From Aporrectodea caliginosa (Eukaryota; Annelida; Clitellata; Crassiclitellata; Lumbricidae): a stretch of 64,000 bases of DNA. Both the position numbers and the translations under genes were made by a program. Shown piece by piece: positions 29,640 to 40,272 of the stretch; the first letter of the stretch is position 1; each line of letters starts with the position of its first letter. The stretch covers positions 1,021,344 through 1,085,343 of the forward strand of contig JACEVL010001161.1 in the NCBI GenBank assembly GCA_020284085.1, given 5' to 3'. A model generated the notes under the pieces. That model ran no database searches. It was not told the origin of the DNA and saw only the letters and a list, made by a program, of their open reading frames with translations.

Positions 29640-31200
29640 TAGCAATAATAATAATAACTGTGCTTTAATAATGTTGAAGTCCCTGATGGATCCCTTGTAC
29701 CTTGGAGAAAACCTGATAACAATAACACTAATAACAACAATATCAGTAATAAATATACTACTAATAACAATGCTTTAGTGCCATGCCTTCCAAGGCACCT
29801 TTGTTCCACTGGATCTTGACGAGTTCTAGCCAAAAAAATTTTTTATAGGCAGATAATTTTATAATTGCTGAGGGACAACAGGGCAAAAACAAAAGAATGA
29901 AGGTCAACAATGAGAACCATTTAAGTCCATTAATTAAATTCCTATCTCGAGATTTCTAAAGTGCTCAAAAATACCAAGTCGCTTATTTCAGTCACATGGG
30001 AGTTGGTTGTCTTCTTCTTCTGTTAGAGGCGCCAACCATAATTACCAACTTAATTTCTTAGGGCCATTTGACAAAGCCCGTTTGCCAGTGCTGTATATTA
30101 GATCACCCGAAAGACCCATACCCAAAGACCACAGCTTGCGGGGGAAGAACGTAAAGCCATAACTAGTGGTTGAAGGTTTGTACAAGCTTTCACTGTAAAG
30201 ATTTTGTATGTCAGAAAGACTAAACTTTATTCTGAATTGTACAGGAAGCCATGTACCAGATCAAGCAGAGGATTGAATAGTGTACCAGCAACAGCCTTTC
30301 CACGGATGTAGGTTCTGTCGCCAATAAGCCTAATGTATGGGACAATTAAAAATATCTTCAATGGACGCTGGTAGAAAAATTTGGGAGGAACGTTCGTCTT
30401 TCGCTACATTATCGTTAACATTATTTTCTTTATCCAAGTCCCATACGTTCGGAGTCCGTGTTTGGTTCAGTCATTTCTACTTTATTTTCTTAAATTAAAG
30501 GCACCCAGGAATCTGGCTAAAAAACCAAAAGTAAAAACGTAAAGTCTCACTCGACATTTTTCTTTCGGACAGAGCGAACAAAATAAGACAAAAATGTAGA
30601 CTTTCAGCGTTCTATTTTAAATCCCATTAACTCCAGGTAACTACTACACAGGTGTCAATGCTAAATATAGACCATAGATATAGGCGCACCGCATAGACCG
30701 GTGCAAAGAATGAAACAGTCTGCAATTTTCTTCAGCCAGTCAGATGTCGCCCCGTTTCAATTTATACACTTGATATTATAAAACGTTTTAATCTCCATCG
30801 GCATTTTTGTACTGTGAGGCAATAATAATTATTACATTAGAGTTAAAATTATAATATATGAATAATTATTATTTGTCAGTTTTCTTCATGAAGATAATTA
30901 ACTCCTATATGTATCTTTTATGTAAACAAGACGCGGTAGGCCTACCTGTCCGTAATCATAAACTCCCTGTCGTGGTTTTTGAGTGTCGCAGAGATATTTC
31001 GGAGATTTATATTTCCTGTCCGCCAGAGAGCTGCGCTCCAACTAGTCACACGATGCGACTTTCCAGTTCTGTTTAATGTTTATTCGTAACCGTATTCTAT
31101 ATAATAAGCTTCGTTTAATGTTTCAACCTGACAAGTACTCAGGATGATTACAATAATTGATAGTATGAATGAACTGATGATCACAAGTTATTAGCCTACA
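29640..31200. other. No gene seen
   Basis: A+T-rich intergenic sequence with an (AAT/AAC)n patch at 29630-29780. No conserved exon was seen in either strand. Confidence 0.45.
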
Positions 31201-31384
31201 GGAGTCGAATTTAACTGTTTGGTAGCCATGCAAGGCGCCGATCACGTCCTACTTCTCATTTTTCAACACCACCTAGCGAATGAAAAGGCTGAGTCGACCT
31301 TAGGGGGTGTACCGGGAAGCGATCCCGGGTCCGTTGCCTCTACCCACCAGACGCGGGAACCAGTTTTTCACATAGGCATAATAA

Positions 31385-31500
31385 AAACAACAACAACAAC
31401 AACAATAATAATAATAATAATGATGATGATGATGATAATGATGATGATAATGATGATGATGATGATGATAATGATGAAGATGATGATGATGATGATATGG
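31385..31500. repeat. Trinucleotide repeats (CAA)n, (AAT)n, (GAT)n
   Basis: Adjacent runs of three related triplets, followed by (ATT)n at 31603-31626. Met- or His-rich ORFs here are artefacts. Confidence 0.9.
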
Positions 31501-31639
31501 TTTTGTTGGCGTTATGAAGAAATGAATTTGTATAATCATAATAAGTTAATAACAACCACGTTTGGAATTGCTTCTATAGAAGCCTGATTATCTCGGGCAA
31601 AACAATTATTATTATTATTATTATAATTAGATGTTTGCC

Positions 31640-31980
31640 CGTCCTAAGACGGTTGAGTTTAGGGAACGCGGGCGAGCCACTTAAAATATATGACCGGCGG
31701 CCCGCAGACCCATGCAGCGGTGTCGTTCTCACTGAGGCGACCTCTAACGGTGATTACTCGCTGACTGCGCCATTCTCGAGCGACCCCACGCAGTATTCGA
31801 ACGTGCTTGCCTCTCCACTGTCTTCCTCCCTCCCTCCATCCCCGTACTTTCCTGCCGTCCACCCGTGCCGACCGTACCTCCGTCCCTCCCTTCTACGTCC
31901 GTCCGTTCCGACCGTACGTCACTCGCGGCGATCGTGTGTGGCTTCCCCGTCGCTTCCCCTCCCCATCCCATAGACGTCTT
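31640..31980. other. CpG-rich patch, possible promoter or repeat
   Basis: G+C and CpG content rise sharply against the surroundings, with CCGTACGTCC and CCGTCCGTTCC repeats. ORFs overlap in most frames, as expected of GC-rich noncoding DNA. No exon was recognised. Confidence 0.4.
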
Positions 31981-32741
31981 AATAGCTGGCTATTGTACAG
32001 AAGTCCATGCCCATCCCCTTATAGAAATGTTGAAGGACCCACACGTCATGATCTCGCGTTGCTATGACAACGTTTTGTAATTATTGCGATGACGTACGTG
32101 AAATGACGTAAGCCATGTTGTCTATGGCAATGAGGCGAAAACAGCATAACAGGCAAACTGCGTAACAGCACGCTCAGACCACGCACGCAGTCAGCCAGTC
32201 ACGCAGGGAGACAGAGATTTCTGTGCGTTTATATTATATTATTATTATGAAGCGAGGTTAATCAGTCGCCACATGAAGAAAGAGGTGGACAGCTCGAGGA
32301 GCGGAGAATTTATGGAATTCAGTACTAGGATCAAGTAAATGCTCCCAATAATTAATATAATACCAAACAATTGCAGTCAACGAGTCACCTTTATTTACTG
32401 ATACCCTTGTTTGTACGTCCTCTGTTTATGGCGCTATAAAAGTCACCCGATTTCGATTGCTTTCGACCGTTGCTTTCGACCTAACTGTTCTGCAGCAGGT
32501 CAAATTCGGACTAATTATTAGACCCATAAATATCGGCGAAGTTCATTACCAACAAACAGCAACGATCTTAATAGTCGTTTCGCCCACGAAAGTAAATTTA
32601 GTACAAGGAAGTCGAAATTCGAGATCATTCGGACAATTCGTTGGCGCCATTCGAACAAAGCAGAAGAGGACGACGCGACGGCTCTTTCCACCCTCGAGGG
32701 AAAGTAAACACTTGCGGGCAAATCTGACGACAATAACTCCA

Positions 32742-34910
32742 ATCGTAATCGTAATCGTAAACTCGATATTTCTACAGCGCCCACAAAAGCGAAGTCGCGG
32801 GAACCAGCTTATTCACAGGCGCTTAACCAAAACAGAATCGATAGGCAGGGGGTCAAAATCCAGAGAGTCAGGCAGGCAGACAGTCAGACGGCTAAGGTGG
32901 ATGATGCTTAGAGTTGAAATGGCGAGGAAGGTGAGGGGAAGAGAAGGAATCGGGATAGGATTTGTGAAAAAGCAGTGTTTTCAGTTTTGAGTGGAAGACC
33001 TGTGGAGAGATAGCAAGAGGTGAGGTTTTGGTGAGTTCATAGGATGGATCGGATATTTGTCGTAGCACAGGCGGGAGTTTGTTCCAAAGAGGCGGGACAG
33101 CTATGGCTATGGAACGATTTGCAAATTTAAGCGATGAGGTGACGGAAGGGCGGAGCAGTGTGAGGGTGGAAGATGAACGGGTTGAACGAAGAGGTTGGAC
33201 CGAGAACAACTGACGGAGATACGAGGGCTGAGAGGATTGAAGCGTATTGTAGGTGAGATATAGGACTTTATATTCTATTCGTTCAGGAATTTTGAGCCAG
33301 TGGAGTGATTTCAAGACAGGTGTGATGTGGTGGTGTTTGGGGGTTTTGGTGACAGCACGGGCGAGGGCATTCTGAATGGCTTGGAGGCGATTAATTTGAG
33401 TGGTATCTATGTTGAGAAAGAGAGCATTGCAGTAATCTAATTTAGCGTGAACTATTGATGTGGCGATTGTTGATGAGGTTTTGAAGTCAAGCATAGGGCG
33501 AATTCTACGCAGGTCACGGATGTGCATGAAGCAAGAACGGGAAAGATGGGTGATGTGATCGGAAAAGCTAAGATTCTGGTCAAAAGTCACACCTAGGTTG
33601 CGGACAGGAGAATTTGCTATGAATGTGTGAGTGGATACAGAGTCAAGGCTGAGGGAAATAGAGGGATCTGGAATTTTCTTGAGTTGCTCACGTAGGCCTA
33701 TAAGAATGAATTCAGTTTTAGAGGGGTTGAGGCACAACATGTTTGAAGTCATCCAGGAGGAGATTTGTTTTACCACAACAAGAAGATGATCTATGGAGTC
33801 GGCGAAGCTGCTGGGAGAGAATGAAATGAATAATTGGGTGTCGTCAGCGTATAGGTGATGGTCAACTGAGGATGCTTTGATGAGTGAGCTGAGTGGAGTA
33901 GTGTAAAGGATGAACAATAGGGGCCCAAGAACAGAACCTTGCGGAACACCACAGGTGAGAGGGCATGATTGCGATGAGGTTTCTGGTGTTTTAACAGAGA
34001 AAGAGCGGGAAGAGAGATAGGTCTGAATCCAGAGGAGAGCAGTGTCGGTAAAACCGAACCAGGTAGACAGTCTTTGGAGTAATATGTTGTGGTCAATGGT
34101 GTCGAAAGCTGCAGAAATATCAAGGAGGCACAGACAGGAGACTTGTTGATGAGAAATGGCAGAAACAAGTTTATTGTAGAGGCAAGTGAGAAGGGTTTCG
34201 GTTGAGTGCCGCTTGGTAAAACCAGACTGGTACGGGTTAAGGAGTGAGTTTGAAGTCAGGTAATCATTTATCCGAGACAGGACTATGCGTTCGGTTAGTT
34301 TAGAGATGAATGACAGGTTGGAGACAGGTCGGTAGTTTGAAAGGATTTCTTTATCAAGTGATGGTTTCTTGAGAAGTGGAGTGACTAAAGAATGTTTGAA
34401 GAGGAGGGGAAAATTGCCAGTAGACAAGGAGAGGTTGATTATTTTGGTGATGATGGGAACGAGAATAGATGAGCAGTCTTTCAGTAAGGAGGTAGGTATA
34501 GGGTCAAGTTCACACTGCTTATTTGGAAGAGATTGTAACAGATGGGATATTTCAATCTCTGACGTTGGTTGGAAGACAGATAATGATGATCGAGGTGGGG
34601 AGGGTGGACGGTCGTGAGTGGTGGGAGGAGTATCTGGAGGTGAATCGATGGTGGTTTTTGAGAGTAGTGATTGAAGAGAGAGACGGAGGGTAGTAATTTT
34701 GCCAGAGAAGAAGGAACAAAACGACTCAGCTATTGAGGAAGGTGGAAGAGAGTTTGGAAGTGGGCTTGAGAGGTTCCGGTGGAGGAGTTGGTTAATAGTT
34801 TTCCAAAGAAGGCGAGGATTAGAAGAACGGGATTGAACTAGTGAGGAGTAAAACCTCTTTTTAGCCGTAGCCAGAAGGTGATGGCTATAAGCACGAGTTT
34901 TATGCGTTAT
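32742..34910 (-). mobile_element. CR1/L2-type LINE, 5'-truncated
   Basis: On the minus strand it runs from a 5' truncation near 34910, through the reverse-transcriptase ORF, to a 3' UTR ending GGGCGCTGTAGAAATATCGA and a GATTACGATTACGATT tail (32742-32760). A second copy of the same 3' end lies directly upstream at 34931-34967, so two insertions of one family abut. No endonuclease domain is left. Confidence 0.85.
32892..34907 (-). CDS. LINE reverse transcriptase (5'-truncated ORF2)
   Basis: The frame is open from about 34907 to the stop at 32892, roughly 670 codons. The usual start-codon call at 34427 is too short only because no ATG lies upstream. RT blocks appear in order: SNYRPVSNLSFISKLTERIV, YQSGFTKRHSTETLL, LLDISAAFDTIDHNILL, CGVPQGSVLGPLLFILY, LYADDTQLF (catalytic Asp pair), and VRNLGVTFDQNLSF. 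The tail carries IQNALARAVTKT, PPLWNKLPPVLRQ and FHSKLKTLLF. It would copy its own RNA by target-primed reverse transcription. The lack of the N-terminal endonuclease makes it non-autonomous. The intact frame over 2 kb says it is a young insertion. Confidence 0.9.
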   Translation of the reverse strand, partial: THKTRAYSHHLLATAKKRFYSSLVQSRSSNPRLLWKTINQLLHRNLSSPLPNSLPPSSIAESFCSFFSGKITTLRLSLQSLLSKTTIDSPPDTPPTTHDRPPSPPRSSLSVFQPTSEIEISHLLQSLPNKQCELDPIPTSLLKDCSSILVPIITKIINLSLSTGNFPLLFKHSLVTPLLKKPSLDKEILSNYRPVSNLSFISKLTERIVLSRINDYLTSNSLLNPYQSGFTKRHSTETLLTCLYNKLVSAISHQQVSCLCLLDISAAFDTIDHNILLQRLSTWFGFTDTALLWIQTYLSSRSFSVKTPETSSQSCPLTCGVPQGSVLGPLLFILYTTPLSSLIKASSVDHHLYADDTQLFISFSPSSFADSIDHLLVVVKQISSWMTSNMLCLNPSKTEFILIGLREQLKKIPDPSISLSLDSVSTHTFIANSPVRNLGVTFDQNLSFSDHITHLSRSCFMHIRDLRRIRPMLDFKTSSTIATSIVHAKLDYCNALFLNIDTTQINRLQAIQNALARAVTKTPKHHHITPVLKSLHWLKIPERIEYKVLYLTYNTLQSSQPSYLRQLFSVQPLRSTRSSSTLTLLRPSVTSSLKFANRSIAIAVPPLWNKLPPVLRQISDPSYELTKTSPLAISPQVFHSKLKTLLFHKSYPDSFSSPHLPRHFNSKHHPP

Positions 34911-35081
34911 TCATTGGACGTAGCATATTAATCGTAATCGTAAACTCCAAACTTCTAAAGCGCCACTCGAAACCCAAGCGAAGGGCAGCCCTGACTATTT
35001 CAGGAACCTATCGACTATCATCAATCAGTTTTGTCAACTGATTATGTAAAGCAATGTGGGATGCCATAGCTTCCGTCCTCT

Positions 35082-35083
35082 CT

Positions 35084-35138
<55 letters not shown>
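35082..35138. repeat. (CT)n microsatellite
   Basis: Near-perfect CT dinucleotides, flanked by a dispersed repeat (35146-35280) whose relative lies at 51660-51770 (GCGAGTGCGGT, CACGAGC, TTGGGG, CCCAAGCCCAAT, GCGTCCCTGC). Confidence 0.85.
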
Positions 35139-35140
<2 letters not shown>

Positions 35141-35546
35141 CGAGTGCGGTAGCTCTCTCTCGAGCTTATAGTGGGAGTGCGGTAGCACGAGCTTATAGTG
35201 GGGTTGGGGGTTTCATTTATTTGGGGTGTGCTTCAGCTTCGTTTGCCGGACTTAAGCCCCCAAGCCCAATACGTCCCTGCTGAAAGTAGGCATGTAAGAC
35301 TTATCTATATAGGCTAGCAACAACGATCGAATGTGCTTGCACCAGACGGTTTATGTCAAAGAGCGCTTAACGCACGCACGGTAACACAAATTAAGGTATC
35401 TGGTCTTAGCAGAGGTACCTTTTAAGAGTGTTGCGTTGTGAGTGAATGAGTGTGCGTGTGCGTGTGTAGGTGTGTGTGTATGGTTTGAAAGTGCGTGCGT
35501 ATGAAAGCTGAAATCGATTTCCTATATAGTGACTCGGCTGAGCCCC

Positions 35547-35554
35547 TTATAAAA
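35547..35554 (+). promoter_or_regulatory. TATA box of the neuropeptide gene
   Basis: TTATAAAA lies about 120 bases before the ATG at 35671. An initiator-like TCAGT is near 35582, the right spacing for a start of transcription and a 5' UTR of about 90 bases. Confidence 0.5.
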
Positions 35555-35670
35555 CCGACTTCAGCGCGGGATTATAAACGCAGTCAGTACAAGCATCTTC
35601 CTCAGAACAGACCTCGAATTCGATCTGCAGCTGTCAGTATAATTTTATTGTTCTGGTGGATTAGTCAATC

Positions 35671-38600
35671 ATGAGGAACGCAGTCAGTGGACCGTGTCTG
35701 ATCGTACTGGCACTGGCCCTCTGTCACCTGGACCAAGCGCTGGCGATCCTCGAACTACCAATAGGTAAGAGGTATACTTCGCTACATCATTGGCACTGTC
35801 TTGTGAGCTTACAGTTTCTCAGGGATGTTCATTACAATTATTGTATGCATGACCACCCAATTTGTTTACTTGAGCGTACTTTACCCTACCTCACTTTTCG
35901 TGCCCGGAAGAAACCACGTACGTGATCATTTTCTGGTTGGAAGACCTTTATTTGACTCGTGAGAAGGAATTAAGTGTTAACGACTTCATTTCTTAGCCTC
36001 GGCGTTTGAGGGCGGGTGGCTAGCTCTCTCTCCCTCGTTGCCTGAGCTTTCCATCGACAGTGTATGGTCAGTGTACTCCAGTGCATATTTTAACGGAATT
36101 GGACTACTGGGACAAAGTCTGCTGCACTACTTTCAATGTTATTGGAAACTAACATTGAAAGTAGAGTATTACCAGGGCCAAATCACCAAAACTACTGGGA
36201 CAAACACTAAAACTACTGGGACATTTTACCCAGTAGGCCTAGTTATACAGTTAAAATATGCACTGGTGTACTCATAGCTGAGTTTATAAGCACGGTGCGC
36301 TAACCGTTGCTCCATCGGGACACCTGTATTCTTCTTCTGGTTCTCTGCCTCTTAGGTAGGTTCAAATGTCCGACGTCGCCACTCCTCTCGTTGTTGGGCC
36401 TCTTCTTTGAGCTTTCCGTATCCATCTGTCACAATCCAATCCAGCATCAGCTGTCTTGGTCTTCCTCTTGTCCACCTCCCCTCCATTTTTCCTTCAGCGT
36501 GTGTCCAATCCGTTTCGCTTGTTTCTATCTTATCGTGTGTATAGGCCTACCAGGGCTCTCTTTTCCAATCCTTAATTCCCGGATTAAGGCATCGATAAAC
36601 GTCAGTAAGTTCGCCAATCGACTTAATTAATTATGCCCTCAATTCGTTTGTATTGCTATAACCTTGATTTATGATGCTACGGAACAGGTTCTTCATTAAT
36701 ACAACCGGTCTCAGCAATTATAGGAACCTTAATTAACTTGCATCAACCATAAAAGAGTAAACACATTTGGCTGCTAAACCGCAAATATTGCGTTGTCCTG
36801 ACATGTTTGGGCGTTGGCTTAATCACAACATTTTGCGTCAAGTCTGCGGGAATCGGTAACAGCTTATACAGACGTCGCCAATTGTTTGCATATACCGCGC
36901 AATTTCGTCGATTTTATTATGGCACCCATCGCAATAATAGACTATTACAGATGAGTGTTATTGGCGTAATTTCGGTCACGGTAACAATCCCTTATTGAAA
37001 TTTAGCGTCCTTCTATCGGAGTATATAACAGGCCTAATCAACAGATAGGTCAATTGTTTTATGCGCGTGGCTATAGGCTAACGGTAACGGGAGTGTTTCT
37101 TACAATGAACGCATGACGTCGATTTACCAACTAAGGACAAAAGAAATGTCATCCCTATAGGGTTTATACAAACACATATACAAGTTCTCTTCTCTATATA
37201 GCGATTTTTATCTTCCTTACTGCATAACTGTTGCGGTCTGTCAACCGGTTTATTGAATAAACGAAAATGATTATTTTTGGTTAAGGAAATGGCCCCAGGG
37301 AAACAAACGCGGAGGAACACTATAAACAGTGTACTATAGGTTATACAATGCACTTCCATCGTTTGCATGGAACGAATTCACAGCCTGATATAATAGTCTA
37401 GGGTGTTCCGGGTAGGCGAATGCATATATAACGTTCAGACTTTGTCTTCTCAATGTCTGAACAATTGCACACCACTGCCACTACAGTCCGAACACACAGA
37501 CTGCGCTCCTTCGGACACGTTGACCGCGCTCCAGAAAACAAGGGCCACAGCTATGAACAAGTAAGCCCATGAGGGATTGAAGAAGACCATGGTGGCCGAA
37601 CTAGGACTCTTTGCACTATAGAGTCGTGGAGAAGAATCTCGCGGGGGTAAATATCGGCATTCGTTCAACATTGAGGAAATCAGGACAGAACAGTGTGGCG
37701 CCACATTGACATTGTTGACTCAGCCACGCTCATCCAGAGGCGAAAATCTACATAACTTTGGGGATAGAGTTTTTCAGTCCCATCCGTCCCCCCTCCCGTG
37801 ATTTACGCCACTGCGCTTAGCTGAGTTTAGGCCTACCGTCAGAGATAGATATTCCGTGCCTATATAGCTTCTAAGTTCTAACTACAAATCACTGCCTTCG
37901 ACAGCCACTGAGAGCGCGGGCTGCGCGTCTATCATATCTTAAGGTTATTAGTAGCCTACATGTAGGCCTACTTATTATCCTGGTATACCCTCTTTACTGC
38001 TGCCTTGGCGGACCCCGGCCATGTTCTGAACCCGCTCCTCCCTCCTGTAAAGACACTCCCCTATTCCCTGCGTTCCAGACCACATGACCGAATTGTCCCA
38101 CAGGCTGACAACTTAATGAGAAAAACGTTTTTAACAAGAATGCTTTATAATGTGTAATTTCATGTAAACCAAAGTGCGGTTATGCAGTTGGATAAATAAA
38201 GAATATACTTACTTACTTACTTACTTAGTTTGTCCGCAGTCAAAATCCAACATTTAGGCCCGTAATAATCGTGTTGACGGAGTTATGAATACTGGCTTCA
38301 AACCAGTCAGCCCCACATGAACTGAAAAAGAACGTAGGCCTACGGAATGATTCAATGGGGAACGGGGATAGGCCTAACACGACCGTCAAACCGGATGGCA
38401 CATCGGCCCCCAAAAGCAGTCAAATTAAAACGAACTGAACGTTCAGCTGCAAGATAAATGCCTAGCCTACGTTGCGACGGAAATGGCACTTTTCGAAATC
38501 AAATCTTCGTGCGCTGTCTTTGCAAGATTTCTAATTCGGTTTGTCACGTTCAATTTATCTGATGTTCCTATCAGTTTGAATTGACAAGGACGCCGACGTC

Positions 38601-39510
38601 GTATCACGGTATCAATCCTGTGAAGACCGCGCGGTCAGCCAGCGGATTTAGGATCGAGTTGAACTGTTGAGGGGTGTGCAATAGAGGCCCTTTAGGTTGG
38701 AAAATTTCCGGACATGTTGGTGTTCTCCCAAACTCTCTCTCTGAGACTCTGTCGACTATTTTCCTAGTCATTTGCGTTTTGACGTTTTCGATTTTAATGG
38801 AGACATACTGTAGCACGTACCGGATGATCCGGATCCCCTCCTAAATCCGACCTTGGCGTAGTCTTTGGAAATTTCTTTCGGCGAAAGAAATGACAACAGT
38901 TGCCGTAAACGAGCGGTGGAATAGTAAAATGACATTTACAATTTCTATTTCAGATTCAAAAGGCGCCATTGTCGACGCGTCGTGCAACAATTGCGATGCT
39001 GCGAGACTGCAATCAGGACAGCAACTACGTCATCAAAGACCGGAAAACCCGAAAGTACCAGATGCTTTGGAAAGCCTCTCCTATTCCACCACGGACAATA
39101 CCGACGCAGATGGGTCTTTCTATGAAGACAACGACATACATCGACAGCTTCTGAATGACGAGGAAAAACCGAATGCCGACCTAAAACGTTCGCAACATCT
39201 TATGAAGAGCCTACGCTTCCAAGGGCTTGGGAAAAGGACTGCGCAGCAAAAGAACGACATAGGAAATGCTCATCAGAACCGCATGAACCGGAGTCGACAG
39301 CGTCGGCACCTGAGCCCCATTTACCTACTGGACGAAAATGAACTTGAAAGAGAAACAAGGAATGTTCTTCATCCTGTGCTGAACAGTCAACAGAAACCCC
39401 GAATTTCTGCCGGAATGCGGTACACGGGCATTGGAAAGAGGCGTGGGGTATATCGCAACACTCGCAACTTCGGCTACCGACATCGCTACTACGGACTCGG
39501 AAAACGTTAA
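35671..39510 (+). CDS. Secreted neuropeptide precursor with three R[FY]xG[LI]-amide peptides, tachykinin-like
   Basis: Exon 1 is 35671-35764 and exon 2 is 38954-39510, joined in phase 1 to give 216 codons. Exon 1 encodes a clear signal peptide (CLIVLALALCHLDQALA; likely cleavage after residue 25). Exon 2 has an acidic spacer with a CNNC motif, then three candidate peptides, each followed by GKR (amidation plus dibasic cleavage): SQHLMKSLRFQGL (39190-39228, preceded by KR), ISAGMRYTGI (39403-39432, preceded by a single Arg) and GVYRNTRNFGYRHRYYGL (39445-39498). The last GKR is followed directly by the stop. The shared amidated end R-[F/Y]-x-G-[L/I] recalls tachykinin-type FxGLM/FxGxR peptides, but assignment to that family is inference. 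The precursor would be processed in the secretory pathway and act on a GPCR. Confidence 0.85.
35965..36320 (-). repeat. SINE family B, split by a MITE
   Basis: Antisense family B sequence (CTTCATTTCTTAGCCTCGGC, GGTCAGTGTACTC ... TCATAGCTGAGTTTATAAGC) is interrupted at GTGTACTC by the 187-bp MITE 36079-36265. It lies in the intron of the neuropeptide gene. Confidence 0.7.
36079..36265. mobile_element. hAT-type MITE, 187 bp, perfect 8-bp TSD
   Basis: The ends are CAGTGCATATTTTAAC, inverted. GTGTACTC flanks both sides (36071-36078, 36266-36273). The interior carries repeated CTACTGGGACA words. A second copy is at 53981-54183. Confidence 0.85.
36350..36590 (-). pseudogene. Probable LINE ORF2 fragment
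   Basis: The minus strand reads like the tail of a LINE polymerase with basic residues (GGEVDKRKTKTADAGLD and RGPTTRGVATSDI), including stops. The match is weak. Confidence 0.35.
37450..37592 (-). CDS. Short ORF with hydrophobic N-terminus, uncertain
   Basis: From an ATG at 37592 it reads MVFFNPSWAYLFIAVALVFW, then SAVNVSEGAQSVCSDCSGSG and a stop, 47 codons. The first 22 residues form a good signal peptide or membrane anchor. It is antisense inside the neuropeptide intron. It could be a first exon of a minus-strand gene (perhaps the one ending at 29134), a micropeptide, or chance. Confidence 0.25.
38020..38225 (+). pseudogene. LINE 3'-end fragment with (CTTA)n tail
   Basis: It encodes PGHVLNPLLPPVKTLPYSLR, RPHDRIVPQ and MRKTFLTRMLYNV, then a 3' end with AATAAAGAATA and (CTTA)n. 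A sister fragment is at 26600-26850. Confidence 0.65.
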
Positions 39511-40272
39511 GATCGGTCCTCAGCAGAACCTCACCGTAATTCGCATGACCCCATCGCCAACTATTTTGCTTGATGAAATCGTGCAGCTTTGTAGTTACAT
39601 ACGTAATTAACTTTCCTGTTGACTTTTACAAAACAAACCGCACGAAGTTGCTACGAAAGTTATTCAGAACGGTTGTTTATTTTATTAGTTAACACGTGTA
39701 CCAAATATGTGGCTTCAAATATTGCTTTGTCGGCTATATTTACTAACTGCACATGTAGGCCTATGCTGTTTTTAGAGTTATATTTATTCAAATGATATTA
39801 AATTCATACTTTAATTACTTTAGGCATGTTACCCAATAGCTTTCAGCCAGCCACAATTTAGTTGTGGACTACACAAAAAAGCTCTTGCATGAATCAGATA
39901 CCAATATTGATGGAGCTCCTGGGGTGCCTTCTTAAAGCAATCTGCACCATTAATTTGGGCATTTAATCTGTAAATGAGTTGAATGTTGAACCTGCACAGC
40001 TGTCATCATCCAAGTAAATTCAGGGCCTGCTTATTCACGAGGTCATAAAACCAGTAAGTAAAAAACCAGTAAGTAGACCCCATGGTAGGACACGAACCAC
40101 AAAGAAAACCCACAACTTTGATCCATGTTTTTTTCAACACAATTAAATCACATGCTCCAAACTCAATCGGCATAAAAAATCATCCTAAATTGTATCTTAC
40201 TTCTGGACACAAAGCCAAAGTAGGGATAAATCTCAAACGCATTCAGTTCCAACATTTGCAAGTCAAACGGTC
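39511..40272. other. Convergent 3' region between the neuropeptide gene and HSPA14
   Basis: It holds both 3' UTRs. An ATTAAA at 39797-39802 is a possible plus-strand polyadenylation signal. No clear AATAAA is seen close after the HSPA14 stop, so that 3' UTR end is unknown. Confidence 0.4.

Noticed and set aside
33791..34168. 125-codon ORF
   Set aside because: Out-of-frame shadow of the LINE reverse transcriptase.
37450..37592. Joining this ORF to the exon at 29134-29600 as one gene
   Set aside because: The hydrophobic start is attractive but no donor of the needed phase with a good consensus was found, so I left them separate.
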